Shown here one piece after another: positions 16,323-24,265 of a DNA stretch of 64,000 nucleotides; position 1 is the stretch's first letter; the number at the start of each line of letters is the position of its first letter. This stretch comes from Sphingobacterium bambusae (GTDB lineage: Bacteria > Bacteroidota > Bacteroidia > Sphingobacteriales > Sphingobacteriaceae), in contig NZ_CP138332.1 of the NCBI RefSeq assembly GCF_033955345.1, positions 3,410,001-3,474,000 of the forward strand, given 5' to 3'. The notes under the pieces are model-generated. The model was not told the DNA's origin. It did no database searches and saw only the letters and a list, made by a program, of their open reading frames with translations. The position numbers were made by a program, and so were the translations under genes.

Positions 16323-17720
16323 ATGAATGTGAAACAAAGGACGATTTCGTCCGAAATAGCGATATCGGGAATAGGCTTGCACACGGGGAAAATTGTGAAC
16401 ATGACCTTAAAGCCCGCTCCAGAGTTTCATTGGTTTAAATTCAAAAGAGTAGATATCGCGGGATCGCCCATCGTAGCGGTAGATGCCGACAATGTGTCGG
16501 ATACATCCCGTGGGACGACTATCACGCAGAATGGTGCTTCGGTGAGCACGATCGAACACCTGATGGCAGCCTTCGTGGGCTTGCAGATTGATAATGTGCT
16601 GATCGAGATTGACGGCCCTGAGGTGCCTATTTTGGACGGTAGTTCAAAGATTTACGTGGAGAAGTTGCTGGAGGTTGGCTTTGTAGACCAAGAGGCAGAT
16701 CGCGACTATTATGAAATCAAGGATAATATTGCGTACGTAGAAAAAGATCGCAAGGTGGAAATTATCGCCATGCCGCTAGACGGTTATCGGTTGACCTGTA
16801 TGATCGATTTCAACTCACCGGTATTGGGTAGCCAACACGCGGCAATCAGTAATATTTCGGAATTTCAAAGTGAAATATCTTCATCACGTACGTTTTGCTT
16901 TTTACATGAACTGGAAAGCTTGCTGAACCACAACCTGATAAAAGGTGGCGATTTGTCGAATGCTATCGTTATCGTGGATAAAGAGGTGAGTAAGGAAGAG
17001 TTGGATAAGTTGTCCGGACTGTTCAATAAAACCGTGGAAGTAGCCAATGAAGGTATCCTGAATAATATTCAACTACGCTATCAGAACGAGCCAGCGCGAC
17101 ATAAGCTGCTGGATATGATCGGCGATTTGGCCTTGGTAGGTCGTCCGTTGAAAGGGCATATTATGGCTGCTCGTCCTGGCCATGCTGCAAATGCTGCTTT
17201 TGCCAAAAAAATAAAAGCCCAAATAAAACGAGATAAAAACCGCAAGAATATGAAGGTTTACGACCCAAATATGACGCCGGTGTACGACACGGTTCAGATT
17301 ATGAACATATTGCCGCATCGACAGCCATTTTTGATGATAGATAAGATTTTGGAACTATCGGAAACCCACGTCGTGGGACTGAAGAATGTGACCATGAATG
17401 AAGATCTTTTTATGGGGCACTTTCCGGGAGCACCTGTTTTTCCAGGGGTTCTGCAAATAGAAGCCATGGCACAAACCGGTGGTATCTTGGTGTTGAACAC
17501 TGTTCCTGATCCAGAAAATTGGTTGACACTGTTCCTAAAAATCGAAAATGCCCGTTTTAAGAATCAGGTAACGCCAGGGGATACAATTATATTCAACTGT
17601 GAGTTGCTGGAGCCTATCCGTCGAGGCATCGCACGCATGAAAGCGGTCGGCATGGTTGGCGATAGGGTAGTAAGTGAGGCCGAATTGATGGCCCAAATTG
17701 TAAAAGTAAAAGGTAATTAA
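16323..17720 (+). CDS. lpxC-fabZ: bifunctional UDP-3-O-acyl-GlcNAc deacetylase / 3-hydroxyacyl-ACP dehydratase
   Basis: 465 residues from MNVKQRTIS (an alternative ATG lies 9 bp upstream at 16314; homologues favour the inner one). Residues ~1-300 are LpxC: STIEHLMAAFVG with a zinc His, the DGSS motif, HKLLDMIGDLAL with zinc His and Asp, and RPGHAANAAF. Residues ~320-465 are FabZ: NILPHRQPFLMIDKI with the catalytic His and GAPVFPGVLQIEAMAQTGG with the catalytic Glu. The fusion couples the committed step of lipid A to fatty-acid elongation and is a regular feature of Bacteroidota. Confidence 0.96.
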   Translation: MNVKQRTISSEIAISGIGLHTGKIVNMTLKPAPEFHWFKFKRVDIAGSPIVAVDADNVSDTSRGTTITQNGASVSTIEHLMAAFVGLQIDNVLIEIDGPEVPILDGSSKIYVEKLLEVGFVDQEADRDYYEIKDNIAYVEKDRKVEIIAMPLDGYRLTCMIDFNSPVLGSQHAAISNISEFQSEISSSRTFCFLHELESLLNHNLIKGGDLSNAIVIVDKEVSKEELDKLSGLFNKTVEVANEGILNNIQLRYQNEPARHKLLDMIGDLALVGRPLKGHIMAARPGHAANAAFAKKIKAQIKRDKNRKNMKVYDPNMTPVYDTVQIMNILPHRQPFLMIDKILELSETHVVGLKNVTMNEDLFMGHFPGAPVFPGVLQIEAMAQTGGILVLNTVPDPENWLTLFLKIENARFKNQVTPGDTIIFNCELLEPIRRGIARMKAVGMVGDRVVSEAELMAQIVKVKGN

Positions 17721-17721
17721 C

Positions 17722-18519
17722 ATGATACAACCGTTATCATACATCCACCCTGAGGCGAAAATCGCTCAAAATGTGGTGGTCGAGCCATTCACGACGATCT
17801 ATAAGGATGTCGAGATTGGTGAAGGAACTTGGATCGGCTCCAATGTGACGATCATGAATGGCGCTCGGATAGGCAAAAACTGCCGTATTTTTCCGGGAGC
17901 CGTGATCTCTGGCGAACCCCAAGACTTGAAATTTGAAGGCGAGGTGACCACCGCAGAAATTGGAGACAACACCACCATACGGGAGTGTGTCACCATCAAC
18001 CGTGGTACCAAAGACCGTTACAAAACGGTGATCGGAAAAAATTGCCTTATTCAGGCTTACAGCCATATCGCACATGATTGCTTTGTTGGCGACAACTGTA
18101 TCTTCTCCAACTCGAGCACGTTGGCCGGACATATTACGGTGGGCGACTATGTGGTGCTTGCTGGTATGGTTGCTGTGCACCAGTTTTGTCAGATTGGCTC
18201 TCACGCTTTCGTAACGGGTGGTACGCTTGTTCGTAAGGATGTGCCGCCATTTATCAAAGCAGCGCGTGAGCCGATTTCCTATGCGGGTATCAATTCTGTA
18301 GGTCTACGACGTCGGGGTTTCACGGCAGAGCAGATTACGGAAATTCAGGATATCTACCGTGTGCTATTCGTGCAGAACAGAAACCTGACTAAAGCGCTGG
18401 ATCTGATCGAAGCCGAATTTGCACCTACTGAATTGCGGGATGAGATTTTGTCTTTCGTACGGAATTCTAATCGTGGTGTTATCAAGGGGTTTAATCAGGG
18501 ACGTAATTCTTCACTTTAA
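17722..18519 (+). CDS. lpxA: UDP-N-acetylglucosamine O-acyltransferase
   Basis: 265 residues. N-terminal hexapeptide beta-helix (IHPEAKIAQNVVVEPFTTI) with the family motif SGEPQDLKF, the catalytic-His segment AYSHIAHDCFVGDNC, and the helical C-terminal cap beginning GINSVGLRRRGFT. Catalyses the first acylation of UDP-GlcNAc in lipid A synthesis. Begins one base after the lpxC-fabZ stop codon, so the two are translationally close. Confidence 0.97.
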   Translation: MIQPLSYIHPEAKIAQNVVVEPFTTIYKDVEIGEGTWIGSNVTIMNGARIGKNCRIFPGAVISGEPQDLKFEGEVTTAEIGDNTTIRECVTINRGTKDRYKTVIGKNCLIQAYSHIAHDCFVGDNCIFSNSSTLAGHITVGDYVVLAGMVAVHQFCQIGSHAFVTGGTLVRKDVPPFIKAAREPISYAGINSVGLRRRGFTAEQITEIQDIYRVLFVQNRNLTKALDLIEAEFAPTELRDEILSFVRNSNRGVIKGFNQGRNSSL

Positions 18520-18530
18520 TAGCGCGTTTA

Positions 18531-19154
18531 TTGAGTATAACTTTACAAGACTTAGGCAGACGGTATAACAGGGAGTGGATCTTTCGCCACATAGATTATA
18601 CCTTTTCATTGGGCAAGAAATATGCGGTGCTGGGGCCGAACGGTTCTGGTAAATCTACTTTTTTGAAGGTGCTTGCAGCCAGCTTGTCACCCAGTGAAGG
18701 CCAGATTGTATATCAAACAAAAGAAGGGGCAGCTACTGCTGTGGATGCGTGGTTTCGCGAAGTAGCAGTAGCTGCCCCTTATCTCGAACTAATAGAGGAG
18801 TTCACCCTTCGGGAGATGATATCCTTCCATTTTAAGTTTAAGCCTTTCCTTCCCAGCTATGATATGGAACGCGTCTTGGCACTGCTTAACCTCGAAAAGG
18901 CGGTGGATAAGGAGCTTCGTTTTTTCTCATCGGGAATGAAGCAAAGGGTGAAACTGGCATTAGCTTGTTGCTCGGATAGTATGCTGCTCCTGCTAGATGA
19001 GCCTACCAATAATTTGGATGTCGCGGGGGAGCAGTGGTACCTTGATCTTGTCGCGCAGACAAGCCACGATAATCGTATCGTTATCGTTGGGTCGAACCAA
19101 GAGAAAGAATATGCCTTTTGCGAGGAATCCATTAATATGCTCGCCTATAAATAA
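18531..19154 (+). CDS. ABC transporter ATP-binding protein, single domain
   Basis: 207 residues from a TTG start (no in-frame ATG upstream of the conserved ITLQDLGRRYN). Walker A GPNGSGKST, a shortened signature FSSGMKQRV, Walker B LLLLDEPTNNLD. It follows lpxA by 11 bp, a neighbourhood also seen in relatives, but no permease is present and the transported substrate is unknown. The gene contains a perfect 17-bp inverted repeat (18724-18740 and 18764-18780) encoding the segment between Walker A and the Q-loop region. Confidence 0.85.
   Translation: MSITLQDLGRRYNREWIFRHIDYTFSLGKKYAVLGPNGSGKSTFLKVLAASLSPSEGQIVYQTKEGAATAVDAWFREVAVAAPYLELIEEFTLREMISFHFKFKPFLPSYDMERVLALLNLEKAVDKELRFFSSGMKQRVKLALACCSDSMLLLLDEPTNNLDVAGEQWYLDLVAQTSHDNRIVIVGSNQEKEYAFCEESINMLAYK
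18724..18780. repeat. perfect 17-bp inverted repeat inside the ABC ATPase gene
   Basis: Left arm 18724-18740 (AAGGGGCAGCTACTGCT) is the exact reverse complement of 18764-18780, with a 23-nt spacer. In RNA this is a strong hairpin. No T-tract follows, so it is not a standard terminator. Confidence 0.9.
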
Positions 19155-19187
19155 TTGGCTCCGTTTTTTTTAAACCCTTATATTTCG

Positions 19188-19195
19188 TAGTTTTG
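19188..19195 (+). promoter_or_regulatory. -7 promoter box for efp
   Basis: TAGTTTTG matches TAnnTTTG, 26 nt upstream of the efp ATG. The -33 element is not clear. It suggests efp has its own promoter after the ABC gene. Confidence 0.4.
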
Positions 19196-19221
19196 TATCG
19201 CTAAAATTCAAATAGATTGTT

Positions 19222-19782
19222 ATGTCAAAAGCATCTGAAGTAAAATCAGGAAATATACTCCGTTTTAATGGAGAATTGGTAGCCGTTGAAGAGTTTATTC
19301 ACCGTACTCCCGGAAACCTACGTGCATTTTATCAAGCGCGTATGCGCAACATCCGTAGTGGAAAATTGGTAGAATACCGTTTTAGGACAGACGAAGATGT
19401 GGAGATTGCTCGCGTAGAAACAAATGACTACCAATATCTTTACGATGAAGGTGACTTTTTCGTCGTGATGGATAATAATACTTATGAGCAGTTTAATATT
19501 CCTAAGTTTTTGTTTGGTGATACTGCGCGTTTCCTAAAAGAAGGAATGAACGTGATCATCGCTTTTGAAAGCGAAGAACCTATTATGGCGCAGGCTCCTG
19601 CAACGGTGGAATTGGAAATAACATATACGGAACCGGCTGTAAAAGGTGATACCTCGACCAACGCGTTAAAGAGCGCGACGGTAGAAACGGGTGTTGAAAT
19701 TCGTGTGCCGTTGTTCATCAATCAAGGAGATAGAGTAAAAGTAGATACACGCACTGGCGATTATATCGAGCGTGTAAAATAA
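19222..19782 (+). CDS. efp: elongation factor P with Asn at the tip position
   Basis: 186 residues, normal for EF-P. Domain I KOW-like (SGNILRFNGELVAVEEFIHR), OB domains II and III with the C-terminal signature PLFINQGDRVKVDTRTGDY. EF-P binds ribosomes stalled at polyproline and promotes peptide bond formation. The domain I loop that reaches the peptidyl-transferase centre reads RTPGNLRAF; aligned with PGKGQAF of E. coli, residue 32 is Asn in place of the lysine that is lysylated there or the arginine that is rhamnosylated in Pseudomonas. So none of the known Lys or Arg modifications can occur at the tip. Confidence 0.96.
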   Translation: MSKASEVKSGNILRFNGELVAVEEFIHRTPGNLRAFYQARMRNIRSGKLVEYRFRTDEDVEIARVETNDYQYLYDEGDFFVVMDNNTYEQFNIPKFLFGDTARFLKEGMNVIIAFESEEPIMAQAPATVELEITYTEPAVKGDTSTNALKSATVETGVEIRVPLFINQGDRVKVDTRTGDYIERVK

Positions 19783-19847
19783 GGATTTAGGTTTAGGTTG
19801 ATTATTCGGTCTTGTTTGCTTTCGGGCGCAGGACCGTTTTTTTTGAT

Positions 19848-20435
19848 ATGGACAAAGCGACAATCAGGGAACAGTATAAAAAACGGCGAAAGGCGCTGAG
19901 CAGCACGGAGCTTAATGACTGGAATGATGCGATCTTGCAACATCTACGGACTCTCTCGTGGCCTGCTGACGGCTACTTGCATGTATTCCTGCCGATCTTA
20001 CGGCAGAATGAGCCGGATACTTGGCGTTTTATACGTTTTCTACAGCAAGAATATCCGAGCGCTAAAGTTGTCCTTAGCCGGACTAATCCTAGTAATTTCT
20101 CCATGGAGCACTTCCTGATGCGTGAAGGTATTGTTTTGCAGGAGAATGCTTGGGGTATCGTGGAGCCAGTAGAAGGAGAGCGGATCGCAGAAAGTGCGTT
20201 GGACTTCGTCTTGATTCCCTTGCTAGTTGCCGATAGTAAAGGAAATCGTGTGGGCTATGGTAAAGGTTTTTATGATCGTTTTCTGGCCCAATGTAGACCA
20301 GACTGTGTGAAAATCGGTATTTCCTACTTCGACCCTATCGAAAAAATCGATGACATTGACGCTTTTGACATTCCTTTGGACATGCTCGTGACGCCAAAGA
20401 AAATCTACCGTTTTTCGTCGTCAATACCATTGTAG
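19848..20435 (+). CDS. 5-formyltetrahydrofolate cyclo-ligase
   Basis: 195 residues from MDKATIREQYKKRRKAL; the frame is open 12 codons upstream but this Met fits the family start. ATP/folate-binding residues appear as REQYKKRRKAL at the N-terminus, and the signature VGYGKGFYDRFLAQ with preceding DFVLIPLLVADSKGNR marks the family. It converts 5-formyl-THF to 5,10-methenyl-THF. It ends the rightward run; a bidirectional terminator follows. Confidence 0.93.
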   Translation: MDKATIREQYKKRRKALSSTELNDWNDAILQHLRTLSWPADGYLHVFLPILRQNEPDTWRFIRFLQQEYPSAKVVLSRTNPSNFSMEHFLMREGIVLQENAWGIVEPVEGERIAESALDFVLIPLLVADSKGNRVGYGKGFYDRFLAQCRPDCVKIGISYFDPIEKIDDIDAFDIPLDMLVTPKKIYRFSSSIPL

Positions 20436-20460
20436 TTGGAAGGCTGTTGAAGAATAGAAA

Positions 20461-20497
20461 ACTCCCGATGTGCGAAAGCTGCATCGGGAGTTTTTTT
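20461..20497. terminator. bidirectional intrinsic terminator
   Basis: Stem ACTCCCGATG (20461-20470) with CATCGGGAGT (20482-20491), apical GCGAAAGC tetraloop, T7 tract on the plus strand and TTTTC on the minus strand. It sits between convergent genes and can serve both. Confidence 0.85.
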
Positions 20498-21791
20498 ACT
20501 TGTACAGTATCCGAAATTTAATCGTGTTATCGATCTGCTTAAGCTGCTTCAGGAGGTTCTTATCGTAGGCAGCATGTATATCGGTCACTGCATAACCAAT
20601 ATCGCCTTTCGTCATCAGAAACTGTGAGATGATATTGATTTGATTCTCTGCATACACGTTGTTTATCTGCGCCATAATGCCCGGGACATTCTGGTGAATA
20701 TGCAGCAATCGGTGCGCGTGGCTTAAACGTGGTAAGGTAAGGTTTGGGAAATTTCGACTCATTGCCGTATCACCGTTGTTGATAAAATCGGCCATCCGCC
20801 TCGGGATGAACTCGGCATTGCGTTTTTTTAGCTTTTTATCATCAAACACCACGATACCTTTCTCGGTGCAGGTGCTGCGGCTTACATGCCCCTTGACATC
20901 GCCCAAATAGCCTATAGTTTTTAGCTTGTCTGCACGTGCGAGCTGTTCGTTGTCAATAGTAATACCGTCGGCCAACAACAACATACCTACATCTTTGATG
21001 TATTTCTCTTCGAAGGTATCTTTTGTGCGGACAGAAAAACCGTCTCTCTTCAAAATATGAACGGCAATTTCAGGAACATCACCAATGATCAGGCATAAAA
21101 TCCTGTTTTTAGGATAAGATATGGCACGAGGAAGATCGTTAACGTAAAGGAATTCGTCGAAGCTTGGCGTAATATGGTCGGCTTTCTCTGTCACACTTTG
21201 ACGGGAGATGTTTTCCGTAAAGGCGAAGAATTTCTCGATCAAACCCGACTCTTTCAATTGGAAATCGGAGTATCCATCACCAATCCCGAATATGCGGCCA
21301 TTTATCTTCAGCTCTTTCAATAGCTTGACTTTTCCTCCTTCATCCGAAAGGGGATTGCTCTCATCGTACCCAATAATGTTGCCTTCCTCGTCAAACCTGA
21401 AGGTGTTCGCGTAAATGTTCTCTTTTTTGATATGGTAAGGTGTCACAACAGGAGTGATGAACTCCTTGAAACCTCCCGAAACAATCCAAGCCGTATCTTC
21501 ATTCTTCCGGAAGAACTCTTTGTTTCTACCAAAGGAAAGCGATACTTTCTTTTTTAAATGGGATACCAGTTTATCCAAGTGGGATCTATTGGCATTCAAT
21601 AACTGCACTCGCCCTGTTAAGCTCTCTCTAAACGAGATTTTTCCTTCCATTGCTAGGTTGGTATAATCTTCTATCTTTTGATAGATAGCCTCCCGATCGG
21701 GATGGTTTTCCAAGGATATACGCGCTAGCTCATCCAACGCTTCAACTTGAGTAAAGGTACTGTCGAAATCAATGATGTAATAATTTTTCAC
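20496..21791 (-). CDS. serB: phosphoserine phosphatase fused to a SerA-like region with ACT domain
   Basis: 431 residues. Residues 1-215 are a HAD-IB phosphatase: nucleophile motif DFDSTFT at 8-14, WIVSGGFKEF motif II, and GIGDGYSDFQLKES with the metal-binding Asp residues. From ~230 on the protein resembles D-3-phosphoglycerate dehydrogenase: ILCLIIGDVPEIAVHIL and ADKLKTIGYLGDVKGHVS match the substrate-domain start of SerA, then after RRMADFINNGDTAMSRNFPN comes an ACT domain, HRLLHIHQNVPGIMAQINNV to IKFRILYK, almost colinear with the SerA C-terminus. The NAD-binding domain is missing. It probably dephosphorylates phosphoserine, with the SerA part as a serine sensor; that role is inference. 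Confidence 0.85.
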   Translation of the reverse strand: MKNYYIIDFDSTFTQVEALDELARISLENHPDREAIYQKIEDYTNLAMEGKISFRESLTGRVQLLNANRSHLDKLVSHLKKKVSLSFGRNKEFFRKNEDTAWIVSGGFKEFITPVVTPYHIKKENIYANTFRFDEEGNIIGYDESNPLSDEGGKVKLLKELKINGRIFGIGDGYSDFQLKESGLIEKFFAFTENISRQSVTEKADHITPSFDEFLYVNDLPRAISYPKNRILCLIIGDVPEIAVHILKRDGFSVRTKDTFEEKYIKDVGMLLLADGITIDNEQLARADKLKTIGYLGDVKGHVSRSTCTEKGIVVFDDKKLKKRNAEFIPRRMADFINNGDTAMSRNFPNLTLPRLSHAHRLLHIHQNVPGIMAQINNVYAENQINIISQFLMTKGDIGYAVTDIHAAYDKNLLKQLKQIDNTIKFRILYK

Positions 21792-21814
21792 AGTATTTGA
21801 TTTATGGTTAAGGT

Positions 21815-22777
21815 TTAAAATAGTCGACTTACTTCCTCCAGCGTTGCATTGAGGGGTTTGAACCGGAATCCGGTGCTGTCTACGATCTTCTTATTGGAGT
21901 AAGCCAATTTTGAAGCCGAAGCCATTGCTGCCTCGCGTGTAAGTGAAGGACGTTCGCGTTTTATCAGGGCGACAAGTTTTGCAACCCGCCATGCAATGCC
22001 TAGCATAAAAGGTTTGGCCTCCATGGTAGGCGCTGGTTTGTCCAGCAGCTTGGCAATGCGTTCTAGCAGCTGCTTGTTGCTTAGATTCTCGCTGTTCAAA
22101 ATATAGCGCTCCCCAGAAATTTCTGTTTTGTCCATTAAGATCATCATGACCTGAGCGACATCTTCCACATCTACGATGCCCACCGTACCCGGAGGATAGA
22201 TCTTAAGGCCTTTTTGCACCATATTGAAAATTACACCCGAGCCCTTAATGCCCGAGCCTATACCCATGATCACCGATGGATTAACAATCACCGCATCGAG
22301 CCCTTCGACAATACCGCGCCATACTTCCATTTCGCTTTCGTATTTGGAAATCGCATACTTGGAGTTGTCCGCGCCGTCGTCCCATTTGCTGTCTTCGGAA
22401 ATGAGCTCTCCGTCTTTGCTGACGCCGAGCGAAGCTATGGAGCTGACATGCAGCAAACGAGCGCCATGTTCCAAACAGAGATTGACGATATGCTTGGTGC
22501 CCTCGATATTAGCATGTAACATAGCGGCATGTTCGGAAGGTTGGTAGGAAATCTTTGCGGCGCAGTGGTAAACGTTCGTTACCCCAGCAAACGCTTCAGA
22601 TAAAGCGAAGTAATCGGTGATATCGGCATCGACCCAATTGACCAAGGACGAGGAGCGAAGACTTTCCGGGATAATGGACTGCTCACGTTTGATAGCGAGT
22701 ACCGCGATACCTTGGTCAATTAATAGTTTGATCAAGGTTGATCCCAAAAAACCTGTTCCACCTGTTACGAGTACCAC
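21815..22777 (-). CDS. NAD-dependent epimerase/dehydratase (extended SDR)
   Basis: 320 residues from a GTG start; an in-frame stop lies two codons upstream, so GTG is the only start before the glycine motif VTGGTGFLGSTLIKLL. Active-site Ser in VSSIASLG and YAISKYESEMEVW with Tyr-X3-Lys are present. Similar to dihydroflavonol reductase-like or 3-beta-hydroxysteroid-type SDRs; substrate unknown. It ends 23 bp before the serB start on the same strand, so they may be cotranscribed. Confidence 0.87.
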   Translation of the reverse strand: MVLVTGGTGFLGSTLIKLLIDQGIAVLAIKREQSIIPESLRSSSLVNWVDADITDYFALSEAFAGVTNVYHCAAKISYQPSEHAAMLHANIEGTKHIVNLCLEHGARLLHVSSIASLGVSKDGELISEDSKWDDGADNSKYAISKYESEMEVWRGIVEGLDAVIVNPSVIMGIGSGIKGSGVIFNMVQKGLKIYPPGTVGIVDVEDVAQVMMILMDKTEISGERYILNSENLSNKQLLERIAKLLDKPAPTMEAKPFMLGIAWRVAKLVALIKRERPSLTREAAMASASKLAYSNKKIVDSTGFRFKPLNATLEEVSRLF

Positions 22778-23007
22778 TTGCTAAGTTGTCGTTGAAAAAT
22801 TTGTTCTTTCCAAAGATAGAAGATTGCGGATTGGTATCCAAATCGTTTCACGGAATAGTATTAACGAGACTTTCATTGCGCTCAGCAGGATGGGATATTA
22901 ACAGATTGTGGATTGTTTTTTCTTTCGAAAGAAGTATTTTAAATGCATATTTGTGAACCACAGAGGGTGTTGTTTCTGTTTTTGTACTACTTTATACCAA
23001 CTATACG

Positions 23008-24195
23008 ATGTCTTTAGCTGATTTTTTTACGCCGATATCTACGCTGGAATTCTGTTCCGGACCCAACTTTTACAACTCGCAGTTTGGGCAGGTTGTCCAG
23101 GCATACGAAGATACTTTTCCCGATTTGGAAAATCCAGATACGAAGCCCCATTTGGTGTTAATAGGCGTGGAAGAGGAACGCGGAGCGGTTAATAATGCCG
23201 GAACAAAAAAGTCGCCGAATGCTATCCGCAAGTATTTCTACAATCTTTATCAAGGTGATTACAGCATGCGTATCGCTGATCTAGGTAATATACAAGCGGG
23301 AGCAACCGTGCGTGACACTTATATCGCATTGAAGACCGTGGTAGAGGAGTTGGTCAAGCAGGATATATTGCCGATTATTATTGGCGGAGGACAAGACCTT
23401 ACCTATGCACAATATACGGCCTACGAGGGCTTGGAACAGCGTGTAGAAGTGGCTGTTATCGATGCAAAATTTGACCTCGATCAAGATAATGCGGAAAACA
23501 CGGAATTGAATGCGCATACCTACCTCAATCATATTATCCTTCATCAGCCCGATTATCTATTCAATTTAAGCAATTTGGCTTACCAAACGTACTTAGTCAG
23601 TAAGGAGTCCATCAATATGTACGACAAATTGTTCTTTAACACGATGCGCATAGGCATGATGACGGGTAAGTTGGATCAGGCGGAGCCGCTGATCCGAGCG
23701 GCGGATATGTTGAGTTTTGATATCGGTGCTATTCGTGCTTCTGAAGCTCCGGGTAACGCCAATGCTAATCCAAATGGACTATACGGAGATGAGGCCTGTC
23801 AGCTGGCACGCTATGCGGGTATGTCCGATAAATGTTCCTCAATAGGTTTTTATGAATATAATCCAACCTTTGATCCAATGGGGCACACGGCGAGCCTTGT
23901 CGCGCAGATGATCTGGTGTTTTGTAGATGGGTTTTATAACCGTAAAAATGATGCTCCGCTGATTCCTAAATCGGCGTACATCGTTTACCGGACTACCCTA
24001 GAGAACGATGATTACGAGCTCGTTTTTGTGAAAAGCAAGAAGTCGGATCGTTGGTGGATGCAGGTTCCTTATTTTGGATCCAAATCGATCAATGAACGCT
24101 ATTATTGGGTTCCCTGTCGTTACCAAGACTATCAGCAGGCCGTAGATGGTGATATGCCTGATCTTTGGTGGAAAACCCATCAGAAGTTGCAATAG
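23008..24195 (+). CDS. arginase/formimidoylglutamase-fold protein with degenerate metal site
   Basis: 395 residues with the ureohydrolase fold: VLIGVEEERGAVNNAGTKKS at the N-terminus, PIIIGGGQDLTYAQY in place of the GGDHS motif, VAVIDAKFDLD in place of DAHxD, and LSFDIGAIRASEAPG in place of SxDxDxxDP. The His residues of the first two motifs are Gln and Lys, and the third motif keeps only one Asp of the usual set, so a normal dimanganese centre is unlikely. Relatives annotated as formimidoylglutamase often sit next to topA and gldK in Bacteroidota (from memory), hinting at a link with type IX secretion. C-terminal ~60 residues form an extra domain rich in Trp/Tyr. Confidence 0.78.
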   Translation: MSLADFFTPISTLEFCSGPNFYNSQFGQVVQAYEDTFPDLENPDTKPHLVLIGVEEERGAVNNAGTKKSPNAIRKYFYNLYQGDYSMRIADLGNIQAGATVRDTYIALKTVVEELVKQDILPIIIGGGQDLTYAQYTAYEGLEQRVEVAVIDAKFDLDQDNAENTELNAHTYLNHIILHQPDYLFNLSNLAYQTYLVSKESINMYDKLFFNTMRIGMMTGKLDQAEPLIRAADMLSFDIGAIRASEAPGNANANPNGLYGDEACQLARYAGMSDKCSSIGFYEYNPTFDPMGHTASLVAQMIWCFVDGFYNRKNDAPLIPKSAYIVYRTTLENDDYELVFVKSKKSDRWWMQVPYFGSKSINERYYWVPCRYQDYQQAVDGDMPDLWWKTHQKLQ

Positions 24196-24265
24196 TCTTT
24201 ATTTATCAGGAAGCCTTCTGCTTGTATCAACGCTAGGGGAGAGCTTCCACTGATCTTTCTTTTTC

